64,000 bases of DNA from Trileptium ribeirensis (taxonomy: Eukaryota; Nematoda; Enoplea; Enoplida; Thoracostomopsidae), in the NCBI GenBank assembly GCA_030248225.1, contig JASANE010020491.1, positions 21,444-85,443 of the forward strand, given 5' to 3'. The notes under the pieces were generated by a model. It saw nothing but the letters and a program-made list of their open reading frames with translations. It had not been told where the DNA came from and searched no databases. A program made the position numbers and the translations under genes. Each line of letters starts with the position of its first letter. Position 1 is the first letter of the stretch. Below are positions 24,576-38,200 of this stretch, in pieces.

Positions 24576-27500
24576 TGCATAATTTATTACGTTATATTTT
24601 TTCTTTATCAGCACAAGCACCGTGTGCATTTGTATGGCCAAGCAAGTCCTTTTTACCTTATGAAGGGATGAAATTGTTTGCACACGCTCAATTGTTCCCA
24701 AAAAAGTGACCCCGCCGATCAATAGTGCACGTGTTTATGCTTCCCGGAACGAATTGCGGCGAAATTGCAATTCATATTCATTGATATAATTTAAGTTGCA
24801 ATAGAAAAAACTGTTCTCTTTACAAGTTTATATTGAATACAGATAAGATTTTTTACATTAAAATAGTCGCCTCCAATCCAAATCGTCGCTGATTCCCATT
24901 CCCAATAACCGCTACCCCCTACTCTAGATAGTCGCTGTACTCGCGCTTCAAATGGTCCTCTTTCCCCCAGTTAATTGTTGCAAATTTATTAAAACAGGTC
25001 CTATAACTGATTTTTTACCCAATTACGGCATTGGTATGAGCAATGTTCTTGCTGTAGTAAAACATCTGCTCCAGAAACATTAGGTTTCTCTCAGTAATTT
25101 GCATATTATTCGAATAATATTGCGCTGTAAGATCAAACCCGTATATAATGAGGGTATTCACACTACCAATCGGGCGCTGGCGGTCAGGTTATTGAGTTTA
25201 GATAACGACAATGAGTAGTTAGAAAGGTCAGAAAAAGAAGGTACAGCACCAGGTGGAAGTATAGTTAGTGGTGCACAACACTTTCGTTGTCTACCTCTAT
25301 CTGCTTTTGCTTTCGATTATGTTTTCGGCGAGGCAATATTGAAATTCATTAATTTATAATTCCACTAAGTTGCCTTCTCTTATAAAGTGTATAAAAATGT
25401 TCGCAAAGTCGATTAAAGAGAAATTAGTATAGGTCATTGTAGCAAAACTTGAAATATGACAGTTTTTCGTTCCTATACAGTGTTTATTTATTTAAGCAAT
25501 GTTTTGCTGTAAGTAGGTGCAAAAGTCGTTATATTGTACTGCTGGTGCAATATTGTCGAAGTTACACTAAAATTGCAAGAAACGTCTCTCAAGGATTCGG
25601 AATCCTCATATTTATGCATAGAATAGACTCAGATAATAAAGTAAACTGTTATTAAATACTCTAACCTCAGTTCACAAAGTACTAGCCTATTCTTCCTTGC
25701 ATACAGTTGTCTTATGAAAGCCTTTATTGTTCAATTTCCAACGCATACCACGTTTAGATATTGATTGTTTAATCCAGCCCTGGAATGAGATTGTACAAAG
25801 TCATACCCGTTGACTTGGGGGCACTGAATACGAATTTTGCTTAAGTAGGCGGTCACTATCTCAGCACAGCCGCACTCCAGTAACAAATCGTACTAGCCAT
25901 ATTTATGTTATAATAGTGGTTTCGCACATTGAAATTCTTTTAGGTTTGAGAATAGATTGTTACGCGTTCAGGTCGGCCAGGATCGAATGAAAAATTGACA
26001 GCTGACCATACTTGTTTCACTCCACTGTAGCGTTTGGGTAAATTATTCATTTATTACTTTTAATGTGTATCATAATCAAAGTTGTTGGTTATTATGCAGC
26101 ACATTTCAACTAAATTTTCGATTAAAACTTTCAAATTATCAGTACTTATGAAAATATGGAGATATGGAAATTAAAAAAGCCGAGTTTTTAAAAACAGTTT
26201 ATAAAATTATTGCATCGGCAAAAATTATGATCAACGCTGTTCCCACAGGTTCTATAAAACGTAAAAAGTGTCATGGCGATCAAGTTCCAGATTATTTTAC
26301 GAAAACATAATTAATTTCTTCTCGAAACTTCCATACTGACGTTTTTACAACATTGACCGAGGAACCTGCTAGAAAATTCAATTTGTTTATTTGTTTCTGG
26401 AATGTTGTACCTATGTGTGTGTTCGGGTATATATACTGCTGCTGAGCAGCGGTAATCGGTGTACCGTGAGTACCGAGAGTATCCATTGTACAGATTGTGC
26501 GTTTCTTCTACTTATTTTGTTTTCTACTTCTTTTCAATTAAATCGCTTTACTTTACTCTCGAGTCTATGTGCTTACTTACGCCTTGACCCTCGGATACAA
26601 CACATAGTTTCAAAGCCGCGAATGTTCGAGTTCAAATACTAAAAAAAATTGATTATGCTTCACTCGAAGACGCACCTATTTCCATGCCTTTTAGTTTGCA
26701 GCGTACAAACTGAGAAGGAATACTAACAGAATTACAACAACTTTCCCATAAATTCGTGTATGCTGACTAGTAACACATAAAACATCCTGTTCCACAGGTT
26801 ATTACATATTTTCATTTCAACGAAATGATGTGTTTTTATAATATAATTTTATAGCGTTTTATTGTTGTTTATCATATCTGTTTAAATGTAGCGTGACGCC
26901 ATTCCACTATGATCTGTTCTGTACAATTTTTCTGCCAGTGAAAATGTTTTCGGTTAAACACGTCTAGAAAAACATCAACCGTACTATATTCAGCCGTTTA
27001 AGTGCACGTATCGTTTGAATCTGTTCGTTAATATCTTGCATAGCAAATCCGGATTCCTGTCGTCGGCCGCCAGCGATCACGTTTTTGAGAAAGCTTTAAA
27101 AAATTAAGTTTTCGATAAATTGCATTAGAGGTAAGAATTAACCGAAATTTCCCGGCCTGGCCCGACCCGTATGAAACTCAAGTCGATCAGGCCGGGTCCA
27201 GAACTGCAACATTTTGGCCGGAATCTATCAAAAGCTGTAACATTTCGGCCCTGGCCAATTGGAAATGGAGGTTGGGACGGCCGGGCTCGCTTGTAATCGC
27301 GTGTCTATAAAAAATAAACGTGAAATGACAGCAACGAAAAATTCGTAAAAGAAACCTAAAGTTACAGAACTGTGTACTGAGATTGGCATATGCCAGCTAA
27401 AACATAAATAGAAAATATAAACCTGAGCTATATAAACGTCTGTCATATTAACTATTCGGTAAGGAATTGAACGCAAAACGCCAAATGTATTGTTACAGTA

Positions 27501-27822
27501 CTCAAGTTTCAGCTGCCATTCAACATCCGTTATCATCGACTGATCAACTATTTGCGTATTCAGCTTATTTTTGAAATAATAAAGTTGTATTGATTTACTA
27601 TAGTATAATGTGGTAGCAAAGACTGGAAAACATGCATCACATGCATTGCATAATTCGACAGTTGAATTTTCTCACCGGACATTCAAGAGACGCCTGGGCT
27701 ATTTCAAACAACGTCGATCCGATCTGCCTGGGCTGAGAATCTGTCTCAAAAGGCCTTAATGCTGAAGCACTGTTATGGGTTCAAGCTGAAGCAGTGCTAG
27801 TGTTGAAGAATTCGATCTTTGT

Positions 27823-27968
27823 CTAGAGATGAGGACAAGCCGAAATTTTCTGGCCCGGCCTTTTCGAAATCGAGGTCGGCCCGGCCCGGTACGGAGCTGA
27901 AACACTTCAAACTGGCAAATTTGTCAGTTTGAAGCGGTTCCGTCTGGGCCGAAATCCTCACCTCTGGT
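27823..27968. repeat. Small GC-rich inverted-repeat element
   Basis: The ends CTAGAGATGAGGA and CCAGAGGTGAGGA (reverse strand) match, with CCGAAAT/TTTCGGCCC following. The centre has a second palindrome, CTTCAAACTG-gcaaatttgt-CAGTTTGAAG. It is about 146 bp and non-coding. It resembles a MITE, though I see no clear target duplication. Confidence 0.55.
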
Positions 27969-28856
27969 TCGTGCTAAGGGTAACGCCAAAAAATCTTAAA
28001 AATATTGGTTTTAGTACACTGTCACAGACAGTTTCTGATGTTATTTTGGAGTATTTTTTTCACATAACTTTGGTGAGTGTTTACATTGCTATATTGGAAT
28101 GAACATGGAGATGCCCAAGCAATATTATCTGTAAATTGGCTGTATAAATAGACGTCTTACTTTCCGTGTGGGTGATAAAAAGTGAAGGTGCTGTCGCAGT
28201 TGTCAGACTGCATAATTTTGGTTGAAAAAGGCATAGATAGCTGGATAATTAGGGATATTAATTTGTTTCTAAATGTGATGCGAATTCATACGTTTAGTTT
28301 TACAACTGGTTCATTGACATGTGGAAATAGATAAGTAACTTGATAGCAGCATTTTGCACATGGCAAGAAAGATTTATTAAAATAGTTTGCAATGTTTTGA
28401 CATCCATATATGGAAGTAACGAAACCGATAGACATTTCATACCGAGTAGCGAATTAAAAATAGCGAAAACCAGTGTAACATCGACTGTCCAATATTCCTA
28501 AAAGTTGAATGTACGAAACTAATCAACCACTTTTTGTATTGTTTGGAGCTGTTTCCAGGTAGTGTTTAGAGAGTAGCGGACATGTGCCACCAAATACTTC
28601 AACGGGGGCTTTAATATCCCACAAAATAGTTTTGGTGCGGGACAAATAGCTACTACATTATCACGCACAGTTTTATATAATAAGAATGTTGTAAGTGTAA
28701 TAGTTAGCACTCAACACAGGGTAATTACCAATTTTAAGTTACTATGGAAAACTGAAAATGTGGCGTACATTATAGGTTTGATAGCCGCAACTGCATATAG
28801 TTACAACGTAAATATTCTAATCAGGGGTTGTTGGCTGTATATAAAGCATTTTCTAA

Positions 28857-29384
28857 TGCACGAGTAAACTTAACTTGCATCCATCGACTATCCTATTTTG
28901 TAATAACCGATAGCGAATCGAAAATCGTTGTTACGAATCAAATGCGAAAATTTCATCGGTTTTTCGACAACAGAAAGTTGGCAAAATCGGGAAACAAGCA
29001 GCAAAAATTAAACCTTGTTTTCTAACAGATTTTGACGATTTTAAATTCGCAGTGAAAATCGTTATCTAAAGCCTATAAGGTTTTTATTTGTATTTGTCGC
29101 TGAACAAATTTAACGTAATAGTGACTTCACAAATTAATCGGTCCCTTGGTTTAGCTTGCAGTGTTCGCGAATAAAGCTAGTGGGTTTGCGTTCGTAAAAA
29201 ATTTGGTAATTTTCGGTGAATTTTCGCGAACACAAATTTGCAGGATTTCTATAATTGCAGGGTTGTATGTGCGAAAATAGTTTTGCGCCGGATTACGGTT
29301 TACCAAAATACGTTCGGTAACAGATTTTTATCCGAAATAGCAAAATAGGATTGTTGATGGGCGTGGGTTAAGTTTACTGTCGCA
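28857..29384 (+). mobile_element. Harbinger-like MITE, copy A
   Basis: A 528-bp element starting TGCACGAGTAAACTTAAC with CGACTATCCTATTTTG. It ends with the matching reverse complement (AAAATAGGATTG ... GTTTACTGTCGCA). TAA flanks both ends (28854-28856, 29385-29387). It aligns along its whole length with copy B at 43745 in reverse orientation. The open frame across 28828-29025 is not a gene. Confidence 0.9.
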
Positions 29385-29387
29385 TAA

Positions 29388-32300
29388 GTGGTACTATGAT
29401 GGGATGCATGTAAATAAATGATGATACATGCTGATTGAATCTCTGTACGTGGATGATATACTATATAGCTTAAAACATTAAAAATTGCTATCGCCTTTGG
29501 TTGTAAACTACAAGTTTATTTCAAGCAATACTGCCTAGCTTATTCCAGTCTATTTATGAGGCGTTCATGTTGTAATACCCCCAAAGTTTGAAGCTTATGT
29601 ACCCCACACAGTGTCAGACTCACTCTCGACAACAGAATGTTTTAGACATCTCCATATTGTTAATAAAGTTTTTCAAGGGTAGCTACCTCGAGAATATTGC
29701 CACTATTCGACGGTGTCAAGAACGCCGTACCTTCTTTGTAATTTAATCGACGGCGGGAGACAAACTATTCAAAATGCATATGGTCTTGATACAAATATCC
29801 AGGTATTGGGAAAACAATACAGCACCTTGAGTAATACGCCGCATTAGTTACAGACAGTGTCCGTTACTGTCACTTCGAGGGAAATTGATGTGTATACGAC
29901 ACCGTAAACAAAAATTCAGTAGCTAGGGAAGTGTCATACACGCTGGGTAATTGGTTTGCGATTTCTGACTGTTCACGCTCAGAAACTGACAATCTATGCG
30001 ATAGAGTCGCGACTACAGGGAAAAAAGTGCCAAACAGCGGGAACATTATATCGCGAACGCCGCAGTAAGCCGGAACTTAACAACCTTAAGGATTAATAAT
30101 TCAAATTACGAGTCAAATGGCAATCAGTCACAGATTATGACAACATTGTCAACGAGCCAAAATGACTTGAAACAGAATTATTAATGCTAGTTGTGGCATC
30201 ACCTGGCGTGTATTTAGAGAGTTTTGTATGTGATGGTTGTAATGACATCAAACGAGTACCATAGCACGCATTTGATCGAGTATGATTAAGCGATAGCGAA
30301 CGCAAATATAAATTATAAAAATACACGCTAAATTATGTTACAACTATAAATCGTCACAATTCTTTAACATAAGCCTATGTTATGTCATAAACACGGTTTA
30401 TGATAGATAGGACATGCTTTTTACACAAGCTAGCAATGAATATCTGACTGAAAATATATTGAGCCTTAAACAACATAATTAAAGTATCTATATAAAAATT
30501 ATACATTTATGTATAGATTTACGTAGATACGTTTAATAGCTTATATTCTAAAACAGGATAGTCTGTTTACAATTAACCGTGCAGTTAAATTTTATAGACG
30601 ATCGCGATGTAGCTTATCGTTGCCTAAAACAAACAGTGTTTGGTGAAAATGTTTTGTACTGCAAAGGTGGTATTATTCATCATGCGAAGTTTCGTCATGT
30701 TATTGCAGTTATTACTTTTAAGCTACATTTTGTGCCTTATCTTTATTTTTGAAAGCTAATGATTTTGTAATGCCCGTTTACAAACGTTATTCGCGGATGT
30801 TTATTGTGTCGACGGTAGCAAGTGTAGTCAGATCTAGTTACTTTGTCAGCAACCAACGAGATGCTTCGCGCGGACCGTTGGGTCCACAATTTAACTTCTG
30901 CTTTATATAGCTAGTCAGAAAGAAGAATAATGCACTGAATCTGTGTGGTAAATTACGTAAATTCGATTCGTCTGTCTAGTGGTTGGTTTCACCTTTTATC
31001 AAAATCGTATCATAAGTTTCGTTTGCATCGCACCGCTACTGTTTAATCGTTATGAAATTATTAACAATTCGGTCACTAGAGGCTTTCACCTATTCAAAAA
31101 TGTGTGAGAAAACTGATTCAGATTTGTCCGACGTGTTTTCCAAGCAACTGCTTGTACCTCGACAATTAGCATCATGCGACGTTAAATTTCACAGCTTATG
31201 TATAGAAGGATGGATTTTGTGACAGCGTAACATTAGTTTTGTAAGATCACAGCGCGTCGTTGAAATCAAGCCGCATACCGCCATTTTTAAATGAGAATTT
31301 AACCAAATTACTTTGTGCACCGTGCAACGTTTGATAAATTTAACGTGGAGCTATAATCGAAGTTGAGCTGTACCGGTGTAACTGGTGTACGTACACAACT
31401 CAGTTATTGAGGGCCTGTTAATCGGTACAGTACGGAACCCCGCAATAATCGAATAACAACACACGTACAAACATACGCCAAAAAGCACACTCAGCTGGCG
31501 CAACGAGCTGCAATATGTGACTGTATGTTTAATAAATATATGCTTAATGTCAGAACAACAAGATATGTCTAAGAAGATGGCTAAAGTTACGACTAAAATT
31601 GTGACGCGCCAAATCTAATTAACCTTGAGTTTTCCCGCTTCAAAACGATTTGATCTAAAAGGCTTCCTCAGTTAGAAGTAATTTTAAATGGTGCAGTGCC
31701 GAGTTTTGACCAAACTTATTTGGCGCTAACAATATTGTACCATGGTGGGATTACCGCGATTTGTTGAATGTTTGTCTGAATTGTACTAGTCATATTATAC
31801 GGTTTCATTATAATTTGAGGATGAAATGTTGAGAACAAGCCACATTCAGACAACACATTTGCAGCCGAATTAACTAAAAACATTTTTGGCGCCATCTAAA
31901 TTGGGTCAAGATTGTTCAGTAATGCCGATTTAACACAACCTCTCAATAACAGCCCGTTTAGATCGACTTATTTCAAATCGGGGAAACTCAAATACCATTG
32001 GCTTCGGATCAAACCGAAACGCTGGGAATTAGATATCTTGTAGTATTTTTCGAATCGTAAGTCCGAAGTATAAAATCTTATTACGCGCCAAAATATATAT
32101 CATCAGAAACCTTTAGTTTCTGTTGTTATTTGCAACGAATATTCTGTTGTAAAATTGTAGTAAATGTTGAGAGAAAGTAGCCGTCTTTCAGTTGCACAAT
32201 AATGGCGATCGAATATTTTACCGAAACAACTCGGATCCATAACTACCTATTCGTTACCGATATACTTACTCATTACACTACAGTCCTGTCATGCAACGAG

Positions 32301-32781
32301 AAATGTCGTTTCTCTGGATAATCTTTAAACTTAACCTTAAGCATTTTTAATCCATATAAAGGTAGCTTATACTGCCGTGATTAGTAAAAACAATTTGCTA
32401 CATAATACAGGGCTATCGTGAAAAACATAGGGGGCTACGTATTGCCCTATTTTGACACAGCGACCACCACAGCAGTCGCCAAATCTAAAAGCAGCATAAA
32501 GCAGCTTTTATGCGAAAGTAAATTGAAAAATAAATCATTCCGAGCATAATTGATACCGGTTCGACGGTAACTGCAAAATGGTCATTAGTTGGCCCCTTTT
32601 GAGACGACTGTGGTACGATAAAACATTATGCCCCGACGCCAAGTTCTCTTGATACTATGCGGCCTACATGTCACGTTAACTAGCTGATTCGGCGTTGACA
32701 TAACAGTAAAACTCATAAGTGTCATGAAAATACATAGTTATATGCAATCTCTGTGTTCGTTTCTGCTGTCAATTTTTTCAG
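29388..32781. other. Intergenic upstream of the small membrane genes
   Basis: No supported gene. It holds GTGTC/GACAC-rich stretches at 29605-29930 similar to 15730-15870, and a decayed piggyBac-like copy (31287-31530). A 25-codon hydrophobic frame at 30679-30756 lacks supporting signals. TTTTTTCAG at 32773-32781 is the acceptor just upstream of the next gene. Confidence 0.4.
31287..31530. mobile_element. Decayed piggyBac-like MITE, copy 3
   Basis: Colinear with the copies at 11956 and 42738: ATTACTTTGTGCACCGTGCAACGTTTGA, broken here as ATTACTTTGTGCACC and CGTGCAACGTTTGA, matches their ATTAATTTGTGTATCGTGC and AATGTTTGA. Later words AATAACAACACACGT and AGCTGCAATATGTG also match. The ends have lost their CCC/GGG inverted repeat and the tRNA-like boxes are scrambled. 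Confidence 0.6.
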
Positions 32782-32823
32782 GAATCATATCAGTTCGATA
32801 TTTGATCCTAATTTCAATTGAAA

Positions 32824-33015
32824 ATGCCATCCCCGCAACATTACAGTTCACCAAATAAAAACAATTATCCACCAGCGCCACCATACTCACGAGACTTGCA
32901 GCCAGGCTTGGGCAATAATAAGAATGTATACAACGACTACGATCCTGCATACGTTCGTCGGGATGTTGAAATTCGGGAAGTCAGAACATATTCGAACATT
33001 CCTGACCAGCAAAGA
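32824..33015 (+). CDS. Small single-pass membrane protein A, exon 1
   Basis: The start is ATG at 32824, 42 bases after a TTTTTTCAG acceptor ending at 32781. The exon encodes 64 polar residues rich in Pro, Tyr and Asn (PPAPPYSRDLQPG, then NDYDPAYVRRDVEIRE), with no signal peptide. It ends on a codon boundary before GTAAGT at 33016. Joined in phase 0 to 35013-35126 it gives a 101-residue protein whose only hydrophobic segment is in exon 2, so the N-terminal part is probably cytoplasmic. The family is not recognised. The open frame past the donor (33016-33102) is intron. Confidence 0.72.
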
Positions 33016-34720
33016 GTAAGTTATGCTAAACTAAATGCAAGAAAAAATGCTTTCGTTTCCATATCACAAAGTGCGTTATTCAATCCAGTACAATCCAATT
33101 AGTCCACTGGTTAATATCGACATAACAAGTTCATACAATGTGTCATGGCTGTGGAATAAATGCGGAATGATTTATCACGTCAGAATATATTGCATGGCGG
33201 ACTCTTCATTTGAGATAAAAATTGAACGACCAATATGTCTATAAGTTGATATATCTAATGATTTTTGGATAGTCTATCCAATTAATTTGGCCCTAGATAT
33301 TTATATTAGCAATTAATATTTCCATTTGATTTAAAGTCTTTTCCCTTTTAATGTGTGAAGACTGTAGTTTTAACACATATATGGAATTTTAACGCATATT
33401 ACTTTTGCATAAATATCAAGGATCAGAAATAGCATCCAACGTTACGGCTACACTTGGAAGACTTACACCAACGTCACAATCCATACATACAAATTAGCTT
33501 GGTTTTAAGCTTTCGTTTGCACTGATGGAATATTAAGGTTTGCAAACATATGAGGTCACATTTAAAGGAACTTAAATCATTAGATAATAACAAATTTGCG
33601 GCGGAACACATTACGCTCTTCTATAATGTTTGGACTGTTTCCTTTTAACAAAATATGACAATATGAGTCAAAGTTAAGGGTTAAACAGATTAAACAGAAT
33701 TTACTTTTGGCATAATGAGCCGCACGATAATAATCACATATCAATTGCGAACAAAATGATGGTTTACATCATGAAACGTAGAGGTTCTGTTGAGATCAAA
33801 CGTATTTCGGCAATTTTAGTAGTGTTGAAAACAATGAACACAACGGTTCTACGGACAAGCAGCTAGTTTATATTTTATACTTTGTATAGTAAACTTAAAG
33901 CAAGAACAGGGTTGACTGTAAGATGACAGATATTTGTGACACTGGTAGTTCGCAATGCAAATATCCAATGAGTGTTTGAATTGTCTCTAAGAATTCGAGT
34001 TATGAGGTATGTTTAAGTCGTAGACAATATTTTTTATAGCAAAGTAGTTTTGTATGAAAATTTTTGATATTTAATAAGTCTTGTATAGTTAGAATTTACC
34101 AAAGTCAAAATCTGAAAATTAAAATGAAATATAACATCACCGTGTACTTAGACAATAATAACTATTGGAAGTTTGGTTAAGCAAAGGGGTTAAGCGCTTT
34201 GATTGGCAAAAAACCCAGTACACTCTCAAATTCACCAAATTATCATTGAATAGTGCAGAAATCTAAAAATACTTCAGTAATGTTGGTATTGTTCAGAATC
34301 GGAAATCTTAAGCTTTCAACCCACGTGATTACGCAAATTTTTGTACCTTTGGAACGCATTTCATGCTGTTGGGCAAAAGTGGTTTGGAGCTCTATCAAGT
34401 TTCACAGATATTTTTGCATTGGCAATGAATATCTTTGGTACGAGAATACACGAAGTCTGTAGTATATTACATCAAAGTTGTATAATATTTTACTGAGGAG
34501 TATGAATAAGAGTACGATACGAAATAAAATGCCGGCTATGAAATAAACAAAGCCACTGGTTGTCAGACTTGCCCCACATGAAATTCACTGAGCATAGCAC
34601 GAAACGCACCACGACATACCTTTAGAAGAAAAGTGCATAAATCCTCATACTCTTCAGAAAATATCATGTATATATTATTTGTTATTTATAATAATGTGTT
34701 CGCGGTTTCTGGCTTTGACC

Positions 34721-34788
34721 ATGTTAGCTTCAGCCAACATCGTTAGTGATGTTAGCTTTGATGTTATCTTCAGCCAACATCGTTAGTG
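34721..34788 (+). repeat. Short direct repeat in intron
   Basis: ATGTTAGCTTCAGCCAACAT then CGTTAGTG at 34721-34748 recurs at 34761-34788 with one change. It lies in the intron of small membrane protein A. Confidence 0.85.
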
Positions 34789-35012
34789 CCTGTTACAACA
34801 TTAACCATTAAATCCAAGTGTTTCATACGATTTCAACATGAAACGTTCGTGATTGCAAATTAGCGTGAAATCGATTGTTGTATGCACTATTTCGGAAGAT
34901 GCCATTTTTTAGTCTTACAAATGTTTAAATCTTGGCTGCTGAATGAAATTTTATAGTAAGATTTTAATAAAGAATACTTTGGTGAAACCTGCTTTATTGG
35001 TTTGTATTTTAG

Positions 35013-35126
35013 AAGCAGAAAGCAATTGTACTGACCGTTGTCGGAATTACCGTCGCTGCCGTACTACTGCTCATCCTAATACTTGGCATTACTTGCGGTG
35101 TTGGAAAATGTGCTACGTATAAATGA
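35013..35126 (+). CDS. Small single-pass membrane protein A, exon 2 (TM exon)
   Basis: Follows the acceptor TTGTATTTTAG ending at 35012. It encodes 37 residues: a basic start (KQK, preceded by R from exon 1), a transmembrane segment of about 25 residues (TVVGITVAAVLLLILILG), then CGVGKCATYK and TGA at 35124-35126. The Cys-x-Val-x-Lys-Cys-Ala motif after the membrane segment is repeated in the gene at 41154. By the positive-inside rule the N-terminus is likely cytoplasmic. An AATAAA lies 104 bases after the stop. Function is unknown; its size and form recall small regulatory or tetraspan-associated membrane peptides, but nothing in the sequence proves that. Confidence 0.74.
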   Translation, partial: KQKAIVLTVVGITVAAVLLLILILGITCGVGKCATYK

Positions 35127-35229
35127 CTTGATTTTGCGAACAATATACAATTTGCGAATGTAAATAAATGCCGTCGGATGCTTGAAAACAAGTCGTATAT
35201 ATACTATGTAACTAGCATTTTGATGTATG

Positions 35230-35235
35230 AATAAA
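35230..35235 (+). terminator. Polyadenylation signal AATAAA
   Basis: AATAAA lies 104 bases after the stop codon of small membrane protein A, a typical distance for a 3' end. Confidence 0.5.
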
Positions 35236-35239
35236 AATA

Positions 35240-38200
35240 ATATGTGAATTACGAAAATTTTGGTGTAGTCTATATTTTAATGTTTATATCATCGGTGAAT
35301 GTGAAAAGCTTTCAAACTTTTTGGCGATTATAACATAGAATGCAATCTCTAGCAAGTGGCAGGTTTCCAATTTATGGTAATTAATGTAAACAATAGTGAA
35401 ATATAAAATTTCGAAATAAGTTCGTGAAATTTCCTCATATTTCTAAGTGAAATTTCTTCGTAATTCTTACAGTTTCCTAGTTATCTTATTGTTTCAATTA
35501 TTGCTTTTTAGTTTCAAAAATATCAATTTGCATTATTTAGCAAATATATATTACGAAACAATCAATTTACTCTTCGAAATTTTCAAAATTTCTTTACACA
35601 GACGCTTGGATTGAATAAATGGAAATATGTTGAAAATGGGTCAAATCTAGGGCCACCCAGGTCAATATAAAATCGCCTAAGTCAGCTGCAACTTGCTATC
35701 TATTTGTCGTTTACGTATAGACAGAGTTTTCGCTAGAAACCGAAGTATTTCTTTTCTTACGAGAAGTGCGTTAGCGTAGTAGGTATACAGGGTGTAGCAA
35801 GCAGTGTACAATAAATTTCTATTGCCAATTGCTTCGACAAAATCTGGATGTACACATTGGAATAGGTTTCAGTCAACATTGAAGTCGACAACTGTGCATG
35901 ATTTGTTTGAGAGCCCAATACTTTCTTAAAAGGCCGCAGTAATGCTTTGGTCTAAAAATGTTATTTGGACGATAGATTGGTGTCCTTGTGGACCATGCGT
36001 ATGCACTGTCACTGTCCATATGAGGTCACGAGCGTTCTCTTGAGAGGTAGACAATTAGCAGCAATTGCGCACCAGGAAATTGTATATCTGACATTACCGT
36101 GTTTACAAAATACTAGAAAGCTTATGTTTGTTTTCGCCCACGCGAATCACTACGAAATCGTTTTGTGTGGTGATATTTTTTCAAGCATTTATTATTTACA
36201 GCTGTTAGTTGATTATCGGGATCAGCGGTCGGATAAGTAAGGCGCAACGCAAAGACCACACATAACTGTGCCATGGATGAAACGTCATAATGCACAGTCT
36301 GACAAAAAGTTACAGTCACAGCTAAGTTCTGTAGGCAGCAGTACATTGGAAGAGTCTAAAGACAGGCATAGGCATCCAAGGTACGTCTGCTCTGACGGTT
36401 AGAAGGTTTCCACATATGACGCCAATGTAACTTTACTGGCAGGCGTAATGTTTTCAACCATGCAATATATTTGAGTTCCAATTCATTTGCGCATGTGGAA
36501 TTGCTACGTGTATGATTGTTACATTGTTGTTATATATATATTATTTATAATTTGTTGGTTGTCTTGATTACGATATGTATATAGAATTTTTAGCGATAGA
36601 CTTTATTGCTGTCATCATTTTTAGCAATATAACATGTTTTATCTTAAATAGATGACAGAAAATGTCAAGTTTATTATTGACTGTCTAAAGCAGTTATTAC
36701 AGTTTTGTTGCACTTTACGAATTATGAAAATCAAAGCACAACGTTGCTAGGCTAAAACAGTTTACCCACAACTGAAAATTGACTGCTGTCTTTATAAATT
36801 ATGAAAACTGTTTAGCAAATCGGAAAATACGAATCACTGTCGCGGTGGGACGTGGGAGCCACTACATAGAACGAATCAGCTATGAAGTAGATTTTTTCAT
36901 ATCAGTCAATTCGACATAATTTTACTAGAATACATTATTGCCGGTTGATTAAATGTTGGTGCAATCATAGTTTGCCGTATAATATTTTCTAGGAGTAGAG
37001 GTATCTTAGTTCAATTCAAATTCATGAATTTTGCTTTTGTATTGAGTTTAGTAAACCTATTTGCAACCTTAGATACTAGTGTAGCGTAAATTTAACTCAA
37101 TTAGGTATTTTTCAATATTCCGGGGTGTTTTCAGGTTAAATATCGGTTATTAGTTTTTGCTTACTGCATTATATATGCCATATATACTGGACGTCGAAGG
37201 TCCTGAAAACTAAGGGGGAAGGGTCCGAACCTCAGGGGTGTAACACAACCTCCATGGCCCCTGCATAAGCAAGTACGACGTATACTACATCGATATTGTG
37301 ATGTTATATGCTAAACAACTGATCTCTTCCTTATCCCTACACTTTCTGAATAAAATTCATTTTGCATATCGAGTATCGATAAACAATTGTTGGTCGCTGC
37401 GAGGTACCGAAGTCGGAACTCTCGTGTAAAAGTCACGGCGACTAGATATTGAATAATTTCAGAGCAACATCTGAGACTCTTGTGGATTCTCACAAAGCGA
37501 CCGAATAACAACAACCGTGCCGTACATAGCGAATTTTGTTATAGCAGAAATCTTTGAGACGTGACGTGCAGGTTTCGAACAATAGGATAAGTTTTTCAGT
37601 GCCATTTCGAAACCTTTTGATGTTAATTAAATGATGACATTGCCATTATTCTTTGGTGGTATAAGTGTCCTCAAACAAGCGACTTCCAACAGCGAAATCT
37701 GTCATTTATAAAAATCGATTTTCAATTCGTTGCCGATTTACAGTGTTGAATTGGAACGTGTCCGATACGCAAATGAGACATATACTTAATTTCAACATGC
37801 CGCTTGTTATTGCCTATGAAAAGTTGTCGAAATTTTCGCATACGTCGAAATAATATAAACAGTTATTGTTACCCATAGGAGGCAGAGGTAGGGTTACTAC
37901 TTTGGGTCGGGACCCTCTAAGTCAAACCATGATGTGAGACCCCGCTCTGGCACAGAGCGGTTGGGAAATTCTAGCAATCATCAGGAAAATTACAAAAAGA
38001 TTAATGAACATTTGGAATTGAATAGGGAATGCTATGCTAAAAATTTAGGAAACTTTGGTTACTCCTCGGCGTACAGCCTGCCGAACCTAAGGAGCGCACC
38101 TTTCACGTGAAACCATCTACCTGCTTACCCGCTTAAGCGGACGGATCTTGGGCACATATGATATATTTGTACATTATTCAGTTGAATTTACATATTAGAG

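Larger units (their letters stand above)
23481..28853. other. Intergenic, repeat fragments only
   Basis: No supported gene. It contains a short (TCTCGA)n-like microsatellite at 23692-23735, the TTTTTGC-core repeat at 24211, GC-rich GGCCCGGCC-type stretches at 27145-27290, and a small inverted-repeat element at 27823. ORFs here have no splice support or recognisable content. Confidence 0.45.

Noticed and set aside
28828..29025. 65-codon open frame as a gene
   Set aside because: It lies mostly in Harbinger-like MITE copy A; the equivalent frame on the opposite strand appears in copy B at 44082-44408.
30679..30756. 25-codon hydrophobic frame as a further small membrane gene
   Set aside because: It lacks the basic cluster, the C-x-V-x-K-C-A motif and a splice acceptor.
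35965..36240. 91-codon open frame as a gene between the small membrane genes
   Set aside because: No recognisable motif, no acceptor/ATG pattern like its neighbours, and an antisense frame of similar length is open too.
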